Source of the DNA: Thiobacillus thioparus DSM 505
Lineage (GTDB): Bacteria > Pseudomonadota > Gammaproteobacteria > Burkholderiales > Thiobacillaceae
Direction of reading: 5' to 3'
Length of the DNA: 64,000 nucleotides
Assembly (NCBI RefSeq): GCF_000373385.1
Contig: NZ_KB891317.1
Location: 124,001 to 188,000, forward strand
Program-made: the position numbers and the translations under genes
Shown: piece by piece, positions 43,718 to 52,886 of the stretch
How the letters are laid out: each line of letters starts with the position of its first letter
Numbering within the stretch: the first letter of the stretch is position 1
Notes under the pieces: generated by a model
What the model was told of the DNA's origin: nothing
Seen by the model: the letters and a program-made list of their open reading frames with translations, nothing else
The model's database searches: none

Positions 43718-44278
43718 ATGAAAATCGCACAGGAACTCCGCGCCGGCAACGTCGTGATGATAGGCAAAGACCCGATGGTGGTGCAAAAGGCCGAATTCTC
43801 GAAATCGGGCCGCAACTCATCCGTCGTCAAGATGAAACTGAAGAACCTGTTGACCGGGGCCGGTACCGAATCGGTCTACCGTGCCGACGACAAATTCGAC
43901 ACCGTCACCCTCGACCGCAAGGAATGCACCTATTCCTACTTCGCCGATCCGCTCTATGTGTTCATGGACAGCGATTACAACCAGTATGAGATCGAAGCCG
44001 ACAACCTCGGCGACGCACTGAACTACCTGGATGATGGCATGCCGCTGGAAGTGGTGTTCTATGAAGGCAAGGCGATTTCGGTTGAAATGCCCACCACGGT
44101 CATCCGCGAAGTCGAATACACCGAGCCCGCCGTGCGCGGCGATACGTCGGGCAAGGTGATGAAGCCCGCGCGCATCAAACCCACCGGATTCGAACTGCCG
44201 GTGGCCGCGTTCGTCGAAATCGGCGACATGATCGAGATCGATACCCGCACCAACGAATTCAAGCGCCGCGCAAACTGA
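43718..44278 (+). CDS. efp: Elongation factor P (Arg32, rhamnosylated type)
   Basis: 186 residues. EF-P relieves stalling at polyproline. The acceptor loop reads [11 protein letters not shown] with R32 at the tip, the residue EarP rhamnosylates, rather than the lysine of EpmA-type EF-P. Three KOW/OB domains are complete. The start [16 protein letters not shown] at 43718 is the family N-terminus; upstream in-frame codons overlap earP. Two hairpins follow. Confidence 0.97.
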   Translation: MKIAQELRAGNVVMIGKDPMVVQKAEFSKSGRNSSVVKMKLKNLLTGAGTESVYRADDKFDTVTLDRKECTYSYFADPLYVFMDSDYNQYEIEADNLGDALNYLDDGMPLEVVFYEGKAISVEMPTTVIREVEYTEPAVRGDTSGKVMKPARIKPTGFELPVAAFVEIGDMIEIDTRTNEFKRRAN

Positions 44279-44279
44279 G

Positions 44280-44313
44280 CGTGGTTGTTGCCGATTAATC
44301 GGCAACAACCACG
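44280..44313. repeat. Perfect 34-bp palindrome after efp
   Basis: CGTGGTTGTTGCCGATT is followed directly by its own reverse complement, with no spacer and TTAA at the centre. It starts two bases after the efp stop. No T-run follows, so it may be a pause/RNA-end hairpin or a protein-binding dyad. Confidence 0.9.
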
Positions 44314-44358
44314 GCCTGCCCTTCAGGGGGCTTGCGGGTGGATTCCGGTGTTGGTTTC

Positions 44359-44392
44359 AAACAAAAGGCAGCTTCGGCTGCCTTTTGTTTTT
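44359..44392 (+). terminator. Rho-independent terminator after efp
   Basis: A 14-bp stem AAACAAAAGGCAGC / GCTGCCTTTTGTTT closed by a TTCG tetraloop, followed by TT. Separates efp from dnaE. Confidence 0.88.
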
Positions 44393-44444
44393 GGCGACTG
44401 TTCAGCGGCGTTAAAATAGCGACTCGTTTCTCCGTCGCTTCCCC

Positions 44445-47400
44445 ATGACCGATCCACGTTTCATCCACCTCCGATTGCATACCGAGTATTCCGTCACCGA
44501 TGGTCTGGTGCGGGTGGCCGACGCGGTCAAGAGAGCGAAGGGCGTTGCGATGCCGGCGCTGGGCCTCTCCGATTTGTCCAATACGTTCGGCTGGGTGAAG
44601 TTCTATCGAACGGCCCGGGGGGCCGGGATCAAACCCATATTCGGCTGCGACGTGTGGGTGACCAACGCCACGGATAGAAACCGGCCCTCCCGCCTGCTGC
44701 TGCTGGTGCAGCACCGCGAAGGGTATCGCCGCCTGTGCGAACTGCTCACGCGCGCCTATCAGGAGAATGTCCATCGCGGCCGTGCCGAGATCGATCCCAC
44801 CTGGCTGGTCGAAGGCACCGACGGCTTGCTGGCCTTGTCGGGTGGCGACTTGGGCAACGTCGCGCAGGCCATCCTCGACGATAAGCCTGACGCTGCACGC
44901 ACCGCCGCGGAAGCATGGGCCGAGTTGTTCCCGGGCCGCTATTACCTGGAGCTGCAGCGCTTCGGCCAGCCGCACACCGAACGCCTGATCGACGGCCTGC
45001 TCGACATCGGTGCGGCGTTGAACCTGCCCGCAGTCGCCACGCATCCGATCCAGTTCATCGCGCCGGACGATTTCAAGGCACACGAGGCGCGCGTCTGCAT
45101 CGCCGAGGGCATGATGCTGGGCGATCCACGCCGGCCGCGGCCGTTCACCGCCGAGCAGTATTTCAAGACGCCGGACGAGATGGCGGAACTGTTTGCCGAC
45201 CTGCCGGAAGCCCTGGCCAACAGCGTCGAAATCGCCAAGCGCTGCAACCTGACGCTGGAACTCGGCAAGAGCAGGCTGCCCGATTTTCCGACGCCGAATG
45301 GCATGAGCCTCGACGACTACATGCGGCAGCGTTCCTTCGAGGGGCTGCACGAACGCATGGCGCACCTTTATCCCGACGAGGTCGAACGTGCGGCCAAGCT
45401 GCCCGAGTACGTCGAGCGGCTGGAGTTCGAGCTCGGGACCATCATCCAGATGGGCTTCCCGGGTTATTTCCTGATCGTGGCGGACTTCATCAACTGGGCC
45501 AAGAACAATGGCGTGCCGGTTGGGCCGGGGCGGGGTTCCGGCGCCGGCTCGCTCGTAGCCTACAGCCTGCGCATCACCGACCTCGATCCGCTGGCCTACG
45601 ACCTGCTGTTCGAGCGCTTCCTCAATCCCGAGCGGGTGTCGATGCCCGACTTCGACATCGACTTCTGCCAGGACGGGCGCGACCGCGTGATCCAGTACGT
45701 GAAGGAGCGGTATGGCCATGCGGCGGTGTCGCAGATCGCCACCTTCGGCACGATGGCTGCCAAGGCGGTGCTGCGAGACGTCGGCCGCGTGCTCGACCTG
45801 CCGTACCTGTTCGTCGACAAATTCGTCAAGCTGGTGCCCAACGAACTGGGAATCTCGCTCGCCGAGGCGCGTGAAAAAGAACCGCAGATCGACGAGCGTG
45901 CCCGCAACGAGGAAGAACTCGCCGAACTGCTGCCGCTGGCGGAAAAACTCGAGGGCATCACACGCAACGTCGGCATGCACGCGGGCGGCGTGCTGATCGC
46001 GCCGGGCCGGCTCACCGATTTCTGCCCGCTGTATCAGGCCGAAGGCTCCGACGCGGCGGTGTCGCAGTTCGACAAGGACGACGTCGAGGCGATCGGCCTG
46101 GTCAAGTTCGACTTCCTCGGCCTGCGCACGCTGACCATCCTGGCCGAGGCGGTGCGTTTCGTGCAGCGCCATCCGGGGCGGGAGAATTTCCGGCTGGAAG
46201 ACCTGCCCCTCGACGATCCGGCGGTCTACAAGCTGTTTGCCGACGGCAACACTACCGCGGTGTTCCAGTCCGAATCGCGCTCTGCCAAGGACCTGGAGAA
46301 GAAGCTGAAGGGCGATTGCTTCGAGGACATCATCGCGCTGATGGCGCTGAACCGTCCGGGCCCGCTAGGCTCGGGCATGGTGGACGACTTCATCGCGCGC
46401 AAGCAGGGCAAGCAGAAGCCGGAGTATTTCCATCCCGATCTCGAACCGGTGCTGAAGTCGACCTACGGCATCATCGTCTACCAGGAACAGGTGATGCTGG
46501 TGGCGCAGATCCTGGCGGGCTACAGCCTCGGCGCCGCCGACCTGCTGCGGCGCGCGATGGGCAAGAAGAAGCCCGAGGAAATGGCCAAGCAGCGGGAAAT
46601 TTTCCTCGCCGGCGCAGCCAAGCGCGGGGCAGACACCAAGGTCGCCGAGCGCCTGTTCGACCTGATGGAGAAATTCGCCGAATACGGCTTCAACAAGTCG
46701 CATTCGGCCGCCTATGCGCTGGTGGCGTATCACACCGCCTGGCTCAAGGCCTACTATCCAGCCGAATTCATGGCGGCGACGATGTCGTCGGAAATGTCCG
46801 ACACCGACAAGGTGCGGGTGTTCTATGAAGACTGCCGCGCCAACGGGCTGAGCATGCTGCCGCCCGACATCAACCTGTCGGGCTACCGCTTCGAGCCGGT
46901 CAGCCAAACCGAGATCCGCTACGGTCTGGGCGCGATCAAGGGCAGCGGCGAGGCGGCAATCGGCGCGATCGTCGCCGAGCGCGAGGCCAACGGCCCCTAC
47001 AAGGGCCTGTTCGACCTGGCCCGGCGTGTCGACAAGCGCTATCTCAACCGCCGCGTGCTCGAGGCACTGGTGAAGGCGGGTGCGTTCGATGCCATCAACG
47101 GTCATCGTGCCAGCCTCATGGCCTCGGTCGGCGCGGCGCTGGAAACCGCCGACCGCGCCGCGCGCAGCGGTGGCCAGGTCGGCCTGTTCGGCGAGGCGCT
47201 CGACGGCGGCGGCGAAGACCTGATCGACGTGCCGGTGTGGCCGGAGCAGGAAAAACTGCTGCAGGAGAAGTCCGCGCTCGGCTATTTCTTCAGCGGCCAT
47301 CCCTTCACCTCGTACTTGTCCGAGGTGTCGAGCTTTGCCAAACGCCAACTCGACAGCCTGGAGCCTTCGCGCGACCTGGTCATGCTGGCCGGCATTGCCG

Positions 47401-47870
47401 TTTCGCTGCGCACCCAGATGACGCGGCGCGGCAAGATGCTGATCCTGCTACTGGACGACGCGACGGCGCAGGTCGAAGTCGTGATCTTCAATGAACTCTA
47501 CGAGCAGAGCCGTCATTTGCTGAAGGACGACGCGCTGCTGGTCATCGAAGGCAAGGTCAACCGCGATGACTATTCAGGCGGGGTGCGGGTGACGGCGGAG
47601 CGGATTTACGACCTGGCAGGGGCGCGTACCCGGTTTGCCCAAGGGCTGCGGCTGGCCTGTAACGGGCAGTCGAACGGGCGCAAGCTGGCGGAATTGCTCG
47701 CGCCCTACAAGGCGCAGGAGGGCGGTTGCCCGGTGTGGGTCGAGTATCACAACCCCAGTGCGCGCTGCCGGGTGCGGCTGGGCGAAGACTGGCGGGTGCG
47801 GCTGGATGACCGCCTGCTGGAGTCTTTGGGCACTTGGCTCAAACCCGAGGCGGTGAACGTGATTTACTGA
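44445..47870 (+). CDS. dnaE: DNA polymerase III alpha subunit
   Basis: 1141 residues, replicative polymerase of the DnaE1 type. Order: PHP domain (1-about 280, FIHLRLHTEYSVTDG), polymerase palm with catalytic aspartates at D402 and D404 in MPDFDIDF, fingers, tandem helix-hairpin-helix, OB fold (VMLAGIAVSLRTQMTRRGKM, near 985) and the C-terminal tau-binding region. A TAAAAT -10-like hexamer lies about 30 bp before the ATG. Single gene, closed by a terminator. Confidence 0.98.
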   Translation: MTDPRFIHLRLHTEYSVTDGLVRVADAVKRAKGVAMPALGLSDLSNTFGWVKFYRTARGAGIKPIFGCDVWVTNATDRNRPSRLLLLVQHREGYRRLCELLTRAYQENVHRGRAEIDPTWLVEGTDGLLALSGGDLGNVAQAILDDKPDAARTAAEAWAELFPGRYYLELQRFGQPHTERLIDGLLDIGAALNLPAVATHPIQFIAPDDFKAHEARVCIAEGMMLGDPRRPRPFTAEQYFKTPDEMAELFADLPEALANSVEIAKRCNLTLELGKSRLPDFPTPNGMSLDDYMRQRSFEGLHERMAHLYPDEVERAAKLPEYVERLEFELGTIIQMGFPGYFLIVADFINWAKNNGVPVGPGRGSGAGSLVAYSLRITDLDPLAYDLLFERFLNPERVSMPDFDIDFCQDGRDRVIQYVKERYGHAAVSQIATFGTMAAKAVLRDVGRVLDLPYLFVDKFVKLVPNELGISLAEAREKEPQIDERARNEEELAELLPLAEKLEGITRNVGMHAGGVLIAPGRLTDFCPLYQAEGSDAAVSQFDKDDVEAIGLVKFDFLGLRTLTILAEAVRFVQRHPGRENFRLEDLPLDDPAVYKLFADGNTTAVFQSESRSAKDLEKKLKGDCFEDIIALMALNRPGPLGSGMVDDFIARKQGKQKPEYFHPDLEPVLKSTYGIIVYQEQVMLVAQILAGYSLGAADLLRRAMGKKKPEEMAKQREIFLAGAAKRGADTKVAERLFDLMEKFAEYGFNKSHSAAYALVAYHTAWLKAYYPAEFMAATMSSEMSDTDKVRVFYEDCRANGLSMLPPDINLSGYRFEPVSQTEIRYGLGAIKGSGEAAIGAIVAEREANGPYKGLFDLARRVDKRYLNRRVLEALVKAGAFDAINGHRASLMASVGAALETADRAARSGGQVGLFGEALDGGGEDLIDVPVWPEQEKLLQEKSALGYFFSGHPFTSYLSEVSSFAKRQLDSLEPSRDLVMLAGIAVSLRTQMTRRGKMLILLLDDATAQVEVVIFNELYEQSRHLLKDDALLVIEGKVNRDDYSGGVRVTAERIYDLAGARTRFAQGLRLACNGQSNGRKLAELLAPYKAQEGGCPVWVEYHNPSARCRVRLGEDWRVRLDDRLLESLGTWLKPEAVNVIY

Positions 47871-47874
47871 AAAG

Positions 47875-47916
47875 CCTGGGATCGGATGGAACAATCGTAC
47901 CGATCCGGGTTTTTCT
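47875..47916 (+). terminator. Terminator after dnaE
   Basis: CCTGGGATCGG pairs with CCGATCCGGG (one bulge) around a ~19-nt loop and is followed by TTTTTCTTTT. Confidence 0.7.
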
Positions 47917-47946
47917 TTTAACAAAGTATTGACATGAATTACATAA

Positions 47947-47964
47947 TATTAGAAACTTCTAATA
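47947..47964. promoter_or_regulatory. Perfect 8-2-8 dyad upstream of the candidate small RNA
   Basis: TATTAGAA-AC-TTCTAATA is a perfect inverted repeat in an AT-rich stretch, 13 bp after a TTGACA hexamer (47929-47934). It could be an operator overlapping a promoter. No -10 at standard spacing is visible, so promoter assignment is open. Confidence 0.45.
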
Positions 47965-47965
47965 A

Positions 47966-48063
47966 CACTGATGTCGCCGCAATGGCAGTTGGTGTTGTCT
48001 CCTCCAATCCTCCTCCTTTGGTGGATACTCTGCCCGGCTCATCACTGAGCCGGGCATTTTTTT
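47966..48063 (+). ncRNA. Candidate small RNA with anti-Shine-Dalgarno CU-rich segment
   Basis: Between dnaE and acylphosphatase, with no ORF that has a ribosome site. The segment contains CCTCC (48001) and CCTCCTCC (48009-48016), complementary to GGAGG-type ribosome sites, and ends in an isolated, strong terminator: GCCCGGCTCA / TGAGCCGGGC with loop TCAC and seven T residues. dnaE already has its own terminator at 47875-47916, so this second one needs its own transcript. Predicted length about 95 nt; the 5' end is a guess. Related sibling sRNAs with CU-rich loops are known in Neisseria and Rhodobacter, but I cannot assign a family. Confidence 0.45.
48032..48063 (+). terminator. Terminator of the candidate small RNA
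   Basis: Ten-bp GC-rich stem with a 4-nt loop followed by A and seven T residues. It also lies 28 bp from the convergent acylphosphatase stop. Confidence 0.88.
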
Positions 48064-48091
48064 GGCCGTGTTCCGGGCGGACGCCCAACCG

Positions 48092-48361
48092 CTAGTCGGT
48101 CCGCTTCAGGAATTCGCGGTATACGCCATCCGCTTCGCCGATCTCGACCCGGTCGACTCGCGCTAGGGGCGGGCCGGTGTGAACCCACTTGATCAGGGCC
48201 TCGACCGCCGAGGCCGGTCCCTGGATCACGGCTTCAACCGTGCCATCCGGCGCGTTGCGCACCCAGCCGGCCACGTTCAGACGTTCGGCCTCCATCCGCA
48301 TCGACTCGCGGAACCACACGCCCTGCACCCGGCCATGGATACGCAGGCGATGCGTTTTCAT
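48092..48361 (-). CDS. acyP: Acylphosphatase
   Basis: 89 residues. Hydrolyses carboxyl-phosphate bonds. The two signature motifs are present: [13 protein letters not shown] with the phosphate-binding Arg, and [12 protein letters not shown] with the catalytic Asn. It lies four bp after the metG stop, so it may be read from the metG transcript. Confidence 0.95.
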   Translation of the reverse strand: MKTHRLRIHGRVQGVWFRESMRMEAERLNVAGWVRNAPDGTVEAVIQGPASAVEALIKWVHTGPPLARVDRVEIGEADGVYREFLKRTD

Positions 48362-48365
48362 GGCC

Positions 48366-50444
48366 TTACTTCACTTTCATGCCCGGTTGCGCGCCGCTAT
48401 CCGGCGACAGGATGAAGAGGCTGGGCGCGTCGCCTTTATGCCCGTCAGGGTGCGACGCCGCCAGCACCATGCCTTCGCTCATGCCAAACTTCATCTTGCG
48501 CGGCGCGAGGTTGGCGACCATCACCGTCAGCCGACCCACCAGCGCTTCCGGGGCATAGGCTGACTTGATGCCGGCGAACACCTGGCGCGTGCCGAGTTCG
48601 CCGAGGTCGAGCGTCAGCCGGAGCAGCTTGTCAGCGCCCTCGACATGCTCGGCATTGGCGATGCGCGCGATGCGCAGGTCGATCTTCGCGAAGTCGTCGA
48701 TGCTGATCGTATCGGCCACGGCCGCAGCGGCAGACACCGGTTGGGCGGCGTGCGCCTGCGCTTCGGCGTGGCGTGCCGGTGCGGGGGCAGGGGTCGGTTC
48801 GAGGTTCTGTTTGTTGGCGTCTACCATGGCTTCGATGGATTTGGGGTCGATACGGGTCATCAGGTGGGTGTAGGCGTTGATGCGATGCCGGATGAACAGG
48901 CTTTGTGCGTCGTCCCAGGCCAGCGGCGGAATGTCGAGGAAGGCCTCGACCTCGCCGGCCAGTTTCGGCAGCACCGGCTTCAGGTACAGCGTCAGCAGGC
49001 GGAAGCAGTTCAGCGCCACCGTGCAGACCTCGTGAAGGCGATAGACCGCCTCGGGTTTCTTCGCCAGTTCCCAGGGCTTTTCGTCGGCGACATACTGGTT
49101 GGCGCGGTCGGCCAGCGCCATGATTTCCCGCAAGGCCTTGGCGTAGTCGCGCGCCTCGTAATGCGCGGCGATCGTGCCGGCCGCAGCCTGGAAGTCGTTG
49201 ATCAGTTCGATATTGGCGACGCCGTCGGCAAGCTTGCCTTCGAAGTTCTTGTGGATGAAGCCGGCCGTGCGGCTGGCGATGTTGATGAACTTGCCGACCA
49301 GGTCCGAGTTCACCCGCGCGACGAAGTCGTCGAGGTTGAGGTCGATATCCTCCATCGAACCGTTGAGCTTGGCCGCGTAGTAATAGCGCAGCCACTCGGG
49401 ATTGAGCTTTTGCGCGAGGTAGCTCTCGGCCGTGATGAAGGTGCCGCGCGACTTCGACATCTTCTGCCCGTTCACCGTCAGGAAGCCGTGCGCGTACACC
49501 GCAGTCGGCAGCCGATGGCCAGAATACTTCAGCATCGCCGGCCAGAACAGGGCGTGGAAATACAGGATGTCCTTGCCGATGAAATGCACCAGTTCGGTCT
49601 TCGACTCAGGTCCCCACCAGGCATTGAAGTCGAGACCGTTGTCGGCGGCATATTTGGCGAAGCTCGCCATGTAGCCCACCGGCGCGTCCAGCCAGACATA
49701 GAAATACTTGCCGGGCGCGCCGGGAATCTCGAAGCCGAAATAGGGCGCGTCGCGGCTGATGTCCCAGTTGTTGAGGCCGGCGGCGAACCATTCCTGCATC
49801 TTGTTGGCGGCTTCGGCCTGCAGCGTGCCCGAGGTCGTCCATTCGCGCAGGAAGGCCTCGCACGCACCGAGCTTGAAGAAGTAGTGCTCGGAATCCTTGT
49901 GCACCGGCGTCGCGCCCGACACCGCCGATACCGGATTCTTCAGCTCGGTCGGGCTGTAGGTGGCGCCGCACACCTCGCAGTTGTCGCCGTACTGATCCAG
50001 CGCGCCGCACTTGGGACACTCGCCCTTGATGAAGCGGTCGGGCAGGAACAGGTTCTTCACCGGGTCGTACAACTGGGCGATGGTCTTGACGTCGATCAGC
50101 CCGGCGTCTTTCAGTGCCAGGTAGATTTTGGATGCCAGCGCGCGGTTCTCGTCGGAATGCGTCGAGTAGTAATGGTCGAAGCCGATGTGGAAGCCGGCGA
50201 AATCGCGCGTGTGCTCGTCCCACACCCGGCCGATCAGCGTCTCCGGCGTGATGCCTTCCTTTTCCGCGCGCAGCATGATCGCGGTGCCGTGGGTGTCGTC
50301 GGCGCACATGTAGCGGCAGTCGTGGCCGCGCATCTTCTGGAAGCGCACCCAGATGTCGGTCTGGATGTATTCGACCAGATGGCCGAGGTGGATGCTGCCG
50401 TTGGCGTAGGGCAGGGCGGAGGTGACGAGGATCTGGCGGGACAT
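48366..50444 (-). CDS. metG: Methionyl-tRNA synthetase
   Basis: 692 residues. HIGH motif is SIHLGH near residue 15; the zinc knuckle shows CPKCG and CEVCG in the connective peptide; KMSKSRGTF is the KMSKS loop. The C-terminal tRNA-binding (EMAP-like) domain, about 590-692, starts [16 protein letters not shown] and serves dimerisation. Start [16 protein letters not shown] at 50444 is the family N-terminus; the in-frame extension upstream overlaps the neighbouring gene and is discarded. Confidence 0.97.
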   Translation of the reverse strand: MSRQILVTSALPYANGSIHLGHLVEYIQTDIWVRFQKMRGHDCRYMCADDTHGTAIMLRAEKEGITPETLIGRVWDEHTRDFAGFHIGFDHYYSTHSDENRALASKIYLALKDAGLIDVKTIAQLYDPVKNLFLPDRFIKGECPKCGALDQYGDNCEVCGATYSPTELKNPVSAVSGATPVHKDSEHYFFKLGACEAFLREWTTSGTLQAEAANKMQEWFAAGLNNWDISRDAPYFGFEIPGAPGKYFYVWLDAPVGYMASFAKYAADNGLDFNAWWGPESKTELVHFIGKDILYFHALFWPAMLKYSGHRLPTAVYAHGFLTVNGQKMSKSRGTFITAESYLAQKLNPEWLRYYYAAKLNGSMEDIDLNLDDFVARVNSDLVGKFINIASRTAGFIHKNFEGKLADGVANIELINDFQAAAGTIAAHYEARDYAKALREIMALADRANQYVADEKPWELAKKPEAVYRLHEVCTVALNCFRLLTLYLKPVLPKLAGEVEAFLDIPPLAWDDAQSLFIRHRINAYTHLMTRIDPKSIEAMVDANKQNLEPTPAPAPARHAEAQAHAAQPVSAAAAVADTISIDDFAKIDLRIARIANAEHVEGADKLLRLTLDLGELGTRQVFAGIKSAYAPEALVGRLTVMVANLAPRKMKFGMSEGMVLAASHPDGHKGDAPSLFILSPDSGAQPGMKVK

Positions 50445-50511
50445 GGACAGGCCGGAAGGCGCAAAAGCCGCCATTTTAACGCGAGCGGCCGCGCCGCTCT
50501 TCAATGCCCTG

Positions 50512-51114
50512 CTAAAAACGCGAGCCGGGCTGCTTGAGGAATTCGAGTTCCTCTTCGGAGGAGTGACGTCCCAGGATCGCATTGCGATGCGGGAAGCGCC
50601 CGAAGCGCGCCACCACGTCGCGGTGCTTGCGTGCGTAGTCCAGGAAATTGTCGAACAGCGTGCGTTCGTCGGCCGCAGCTTCGCTTGCCAGGGTTTCATA
50701 CAGCGCGACGGATCGGTCCTGCATGGCCAGCGACTCGGCATGTTCCAGCGGCAGATACAGGAACACACGCTCGATCGGTGCAAGCTGCCGGTCTTCGCCG
50801 GCCGCGAGCGCGTCCAGGCTCAAGGCCAGTGCCTGGGGATCCGTGGCAAAGGCCTGTGGCTGGTCGCGATGGATATGGTGCGGAAACTGGTCGACCACGA
50901 TCACCAGTGCCAGGCGCGTGCGCGGAGTGGATGTCCAGCGGTCCAGCCGGCCTGCTGTCGCGTCGACCAGCGTGGCAGCAAAGCGGTCAATCACCGCCCG
51001 GTCGTTTTCGGGCGATTTTCCGAACCACAGCGTGTTTTTCCGTCCGGCGACTTCGGCCGCGCTGCCGGGGGGGCCGAACCAGAAGTCGAGCACGTTTTCA
51101 GGCAGAACGTCCAC
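50512..51114 (-). CDS. DUF924 family protein
   Basis: 200 residues. Opening [10 protein letters not shown] and the core [25 protein letters not shown] identify DUF924, an all-helical TPR-like fold of unknown function that is common in proteobacteria. [14 protein letters not shown] and [18 protein letters not shown] are its usual conserved stretches. It is 16 bp downstream of the CDGSH gene. Confidence 0.9.
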   Translation of the reverse strand: MDVLPENVLDFWFGPPGSAAEVAGRKNTLWFGKSPENDRAVIDRFAATLVDATAGRLDRWTSTPRTRLALVIVVDQFPHHIHRDQPQAFATDPQALALSLDALAAGEDRQLAPIERVFLYLPLEHAESLAMQDRSVALYETLASEAAADERTLFDNFLDYARKHRDVVARFGRFPHRNAILGRHSSEEELEFLKQPGSRF

Positions 51115-51130
51115 GGCGGGTTGAGTCGGT

Positions 51131-51382
51131 TCAGAAGATGTCGTCGGGCAGGTCGTTGTGGCTGCCGTCGCAGAACGGCTTGTCCTTGCTGTGCTTGCAG
51201 TTGCACAGCCAAACCGTGGTCTTTTCCCCGATGACGAATGGCATCGGCTCCAGCCCCGTGCCTTCGTGCGAGCCGTCGCAGAACGGCTGCGTCATCGAGC
51301 GGCCGCACGAACACCACCAGTACTCGCCCGGTTCGAGTTCGAGTTCGGCGGGATTGCGGTCATACACAACGGGTTCGGACAT
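51131..51382 (-). CDS. Double CDGSH iron-sulfur protein
   Basis: 83 residues. Two CDGSH (mitoNEET-like) motifs in tandem, CSCGRSMTQPFCDGSH and CNCKHSKDKPFCDGSH, each with three Cys and one His to hold a [2Fe-2S] cluster. Start at 51382 (MSEPVVYDRN) gives a compact protein; a 13-codon longer version is unlikely. Electron-transfer or iron-handling role is inferred from the fold. Confidence 0.93.
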   Translation of the reverse strand: MSEPVVYDRNPAELELEPGEYWWCSCGRSMTQPFCDGSHEGTGLEPMPFVIGEKTTVWLCNCKHSKDKPFCDGSHNDLPDDIF

Positions 51383-51473
51383 GCTTTGACTCCTGAGCGA
51401 AAAGCGCCATTCTAGACGCATTGACCGTCGGCAAATCCGTACGGTTCATGGGGCAATTCCGTTGCGCGGCCCG

Positions 51474-52886
51474 TCAGGCACCGCCCCCCAGTGCCTTGTA
51501 GAGCGTGACCTGGGCGCCGAGCACCTGCAGCCGTGAGGTGACCAGCGCCTGTTCGGTGCTGAAGGCGTCGCGGCTGGCATCCAGTACTTCCAGATAATTG
51601 GCGATGCCGGCCCGCTCACGGGCTTTTACCCGTTCGAGCCGGGCATTGATGGCGCGCAGATTGGCTTCCTGTGCGCGCAGTTGCTCGGCATAGGTGGTAC
51701 GGGCAGCCAACGCGTCGGCGACTTCGCGGAACGCCTGCTGGATGGCTTTCTCGTAATCGGCCACCGCCTGCACCTTGCGCGCTTCCGCCACTTCCAGATT
51801 GGCCCGGTTGCGGCCGGCGTCGAACAGGGGCAGCGTCAGGATCGGCTGGAACAGCCAGGCCTGGCTGCCGGCATCGAACAGGCCGGACAGGGCGCTGCTG
51901 GCGGTGCCGAGGTTGCCGGTCAGCGCGATACGGGGGAAGAAGGCGGCACGGGCGACGCCCACATTGGCATTGCTGGCGATCAGCCGCTGCTCGGCGGCAC
52001 GCACGTCGGGGCGCCGCAACAGCACGTCCGAGGGCAGGCCGGGCGCCAGCCCCGCCAGAACCGTCTGGTTCGTTGCTCCGGGGGTCTCGGGGAGCGGAAC
52101 GGCCATGCCGGTCAGCAGGCGCAGGGCGTTTTCCGTTTGCGCGCGCTGGCGCTTCAAGTCCGCCCATTGGGCACGCACCGATTCGACCAGGCTGTCGGCA
52201 GCCAGCACGTCGAGATCGGTCGCCAGACCGGCCTCGCCCCGCTTGCGGATGAGGGCCAGGCTTTCCTCCCGGGTTTTCAGCGTGCCGTCGGCAAGCTGCG
52301 TGCGTTCGGTGAGTTCGATAAGCTGATACCAGGTGCCGGCGACATCGCCGATGAGGCTGACACGGAAGCTTCTGGCCGCTTCATCGCTCGCCAGATACTG
52401 GGCTCTGGCGGCCTCGTTCAGCGCCGCCACCCGGCCCCAGAAGTCGAGCTCGAACGCGGTCACGCCCAGGCCAACGTCGTAGCGGCTGGTGGTGCGCGCC
52501 ACGCCGACACCGGAGAGATCGGCCGGTGTCCGGGTGCGGTTGGCATCCGCCTGGGCCTCCAGCGTCGGAAAACGGTCGGCCCGGGCGACGCCCGCCAGGG
52601 CGCGCGCCTCCTCGACGCGTGCCAGCGCGATTCGCATGTCGCGGTTGTTGGCGAGTGCCGCCTCGATCAGCGTATGCAGCGCCGGATCGGGGAAGTAGGC
52701 CTGCCAGTCAGGCAGGGCCGTTGCATCCGTTGCCGGGCTGTCCGCGGCGAACTGCTGCGGAACGGGCGCGGCGGGCCGCTGGTAGGCCGGGATCTGCGAA
52801 CAGCCCGTCAGCCATGCCAGCGTGACGAGCATTACGCCCCGGAATGCGCGGGACACGTGCCCAGGTTTAAATTTGTGTTCAGTCAT
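51474..52886 (-). CDS. RND efflux outer-membrane lipoprotein (NodT/OprM family)
   Basis: 470 residues. Lipobox LAWLTGC with Cys29, then two OEP (TolC-like) repeats: the N-terminal one ends in EARALAGVARADRFPTLEAQ and the second starts with LPSDVLLRRPDVRAAEQRLI. Forms the trimeric outer-membrane exit duct. Start overlaps the permease stop by eight bp. Last gene of the four-gene efflux operon. Confidence 0.94.
   Translation of the reverse strand: MTEHKFKPGHVSRAFRGVMLVTLAWLTGCSQIPAYQRPAAPVPQQFAADSPATDATALPDWQAYFPDPALHTLIEAALANNRDMRIALARVEEARALAGVARADRFPTLEAQADANRTRTPADLSGVGVARTTSRYDVGLGVTAFELDFWGRVAALNEAARAQYLASDEAARSFRVSLIGDVAGTWYQLIELTERTQLADGTLKTREESLALIRKRGEAGLATDLDVLAADSLVESVRAQWADLKRQRAQTENALRLLTGMAVPLPETPGATNQTVLAGLAPGLPSDVLLRRPDVRAAEQRLIASNANVGVARAAFFPRIALTGNLGTASSALSGLFDAGSQAWLFQPILTLPLFDAGRNRANLEVAEARKVQAVADYEKAIQQAFREVADALAARTTYAEQLRAQEANLRAINARLERVKARERAGIANYLEVLDASRDAFSTEQALVTSRLQVLGAQVTLYKALGGGA

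Noticed and set aside
47929-47957. Standard sigma-70 promoter for the small RNA
   Set aside because: TTGACA is perfect, but the hexamer at 17-18 bp spacing (GAAACT) is not a -10; TAATAT lies only 9 bp away. Left as an unassigned element.
50445-50783. 113-codon N-terminal extension of metG
   Set aside because: It overlaps the DUF924 gene in another frame and [16 protein letters not shown] is the normal MetG start.
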